This document shows positions 63,098 to 64,000 of a stretch of 64,000 bases of DNA, piece after piece (position 1 is the stretch's first letter; each line of letters opens with the position of its first letter). Source of the DNA: Trueperella abortisuis (GTDB lineage: Bacteria > Actinomycetota > Actinomycetes > Actinomycetales > Actinomycetaceae); the NCBI RefSeq assembly GCF_030811095.1, contig NZ_JAUSQL010000001.1, positions 1,054,001 through 1,118,000 of the forward strand, read 5' to 3'. The notes beneath the pieces are model-generated. The model worked only from the letters and a program-made list of their open reading frames with translations, did not search any database and was not told where the DNA came from. The translations under genes were made by a program, and so were the position numbers.

Positions 63098-64000
63098 ATG
63101 GGCAAACGGAAAGACGTCACAATCTACGACATCGCACGGGCCGCCGGGGTCGCGCCGTCGACGGTCTCTCGCGCCTTCAACTCCCCCTCGCGCGTGAGCG
63201 CAAAGACGCTGGCGAACATTCATGCCGTCGCCCGCAACCTCGGATTTCACACCGAGGGCTCCACATACTGGGACGACGACGGCCCCACGGCTCTCGGCAT
63301 TGTCGTGCGAAACACCGGCAACCTGGTCTATTCAGATATCATTACAGGCTTCCAGACGGGTGCGGCACGCGAGGGATACTCGGTCATCGTCGTCGCATCG
63401 GACTCCAACACGCGCCAGGAGGAGAGGGCGATCGACACCATCGTTCCCCACGTCGCGGGCATTGCCTTTCCTGCCACCCGGCTCTCACAGCGCGCAATTG
63501 CCCGATATGAGCGCACCTTGCCCATCGTCCTCGTCAACCGGGTTTCTCCCGGACACAACTGTGTGGTGGCGGATATCGCGGGTGGCATGACGGCGACGTT
63601 CGAGCACCTGACCTCCCTCGGGCACCGTGAGCTCCTGTACCTGTCCGGCTCCGATGAATCCTGGGTCAACGCGATGCGTTGGCGGATGATCCGTGAGATT
63701 GCGCCCCACTATGGCCTGAGCGTCTATCAGCTCAAAGCACGTGGCTCCGGCGTCGACAGCGGGGCGGCGGTGGCAGGGGAGTGGATCAACCGTCCCGTCA
63801 GCGCCGTCATCGCGTTCAATGACTTCGTGGCGATCGGATTCATGCAGGCGCTTCAGCGCGCCGGCTACCGCGTCCCCGGAGACGTCTCCGTCATCGGCAT
63901 CGACAACTCGGCCATCTGCCGCCTCACCCTACCGGCCCTTACGTCGCTGTCCTCGGGCGGAGCGCTCATCGGTGAGAAGGCAGCCGAGCTGCTGATCTGG
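63098..64000 (+). CDS. LacI-family transcriptional regulator, 3' truncated
   Basis: First 301 codons of a LacI/GalR regulator; the frame runs off the window. The DNA-binding domain reads TIYDIARAAGVAPSTVSRAFN (about 8-28) with the hinge helix RVSAKTLANIHAVARNLGF. The periplasmic-binding-like effector domain begins at about residue 68 (LGIVVRNTGNLVYSDIITGF) and includes SVIGIDNSAICRLTLPALTS. GGAGG precedes the ATG. A sugar regulator by family; ligand unknown. Confidence 0.92.
   Translation, partial: MGKRKDVTIYDIARAAGVAPSTVSRAFNSPSRVSAKTLANIHAVARNLGFHTEGSTYWDDDGPTALGIVVRNTGNLVYSDIITGFQTGAAREGYSVIVVASDSNTRQEERAIDTIVPHVAGIAFPATRLSQRAIARYERTLPIVLVNRVSPGHNCVVADIAGGMTATFEHLTSLGHRELLYLSGSDESWVNAMRWRMIREIAPHYGLSVYQLKARGSGVDSGAAVAGEWINRPVSAVIAFNDFVAIGFMQALQRAGYRVPGDVSVIGIDNSAICRLTLPALTSLSSGGALIGEKAAELLIW

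Overview
This GC-rich window looks like core chromosome of an actinobacterium. Supporting markers are SepH, DUF3043, DUF3159, DUF3710, DUF4191, DUF4192, DUF4193 and DUF5998 proteins, an adenylyltransferase GlnE beside two glutamine synthetases, a polyphosphate glucokinase, a PASTA kinase next to an Rv2175c-like protein, class II DAHP synthase, and a class A RNase P RNA. The secreted amylopullulanase with FG-GAP repeats and a separate topoisomerase IV pair point to the Actinomycetaceae (Actinomyces/Trueperella/Arcanobacterium relatives). That placement is an inference, and the genus is not resolved. I see no tRNA, insertion sequence, prophage or CRISPR array. No gap over 300 bases lacks a gene; the longest gene-free stretch (34682-34970, 289 bases) holds a hairpin and a promoter.

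Layout. 1-4.5 kb: C-terminal part of a cell-surface amylopullulanase. 4.6-8.3 kb: two fluoride channel genes, divergent Nif3-like and coiled-coil DUF164-like genes, yaaA and rnpB. 8.4-17.7 kb: ppgK, map, a SPOR-like small protein, a GlnA2-type glutamine synthetase, glnE, a histidine phosphatase, glnA1 and DUF4191. 17.7-25.8 kb: MFS exporter, E2 and E3 of a 2-oxoacid dehydrogenase, leucyl aminopeptidase and small orphan proteins. 25.8-32.5 kb: M20 dipeptidase, a degenerate glycerate-kinase-like protein, erpA, an FKBP lipoprotein, sodA, an atypical receiver protein coupled to trpD, and an AsnC-type domain protein. 32.5-43.9 kb: exonuclease/GIY-YIG fusion, PPi-type phosphofructokinase, aroG, PASTA kinase, LysM transglycosylase, Rv2175c-like protein, polyprenyl synthase and DUF4192. 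43.9-55.5 kb: universal stress protein, principal sigma factor, exonuclease, topoisomerase IV B and A subunits with two GNAT genes between them, DUF5998 and a phosphodiesterase. 55.6-64 kb: sepH, the DUF4193/DUF3710/OB-fold/DUF3159 cluster, two TrkA proteins, an APC permease, an RNA methyltransferase and a truncated LacI regulator.

Themes. Nitrogen assimilation (GlnA1, GlnA2-like, GlnE) is compact, with only GlnA1 carrying the adenylylation tyrosine. About twenty genes start exactly 7-8 bases after a TANNNT-like -10 hexamer, so leaderless translation appears to be the default for genes without a Shine-Dalgarno. The most unusual protein is the principal sigma factor, whose N-terminus carries two Rho-N/SAP-like modules and a long acidic segment before the normal sigma core. 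Several intergenic palindromes and short tandem duplications are recorded as separate entries.
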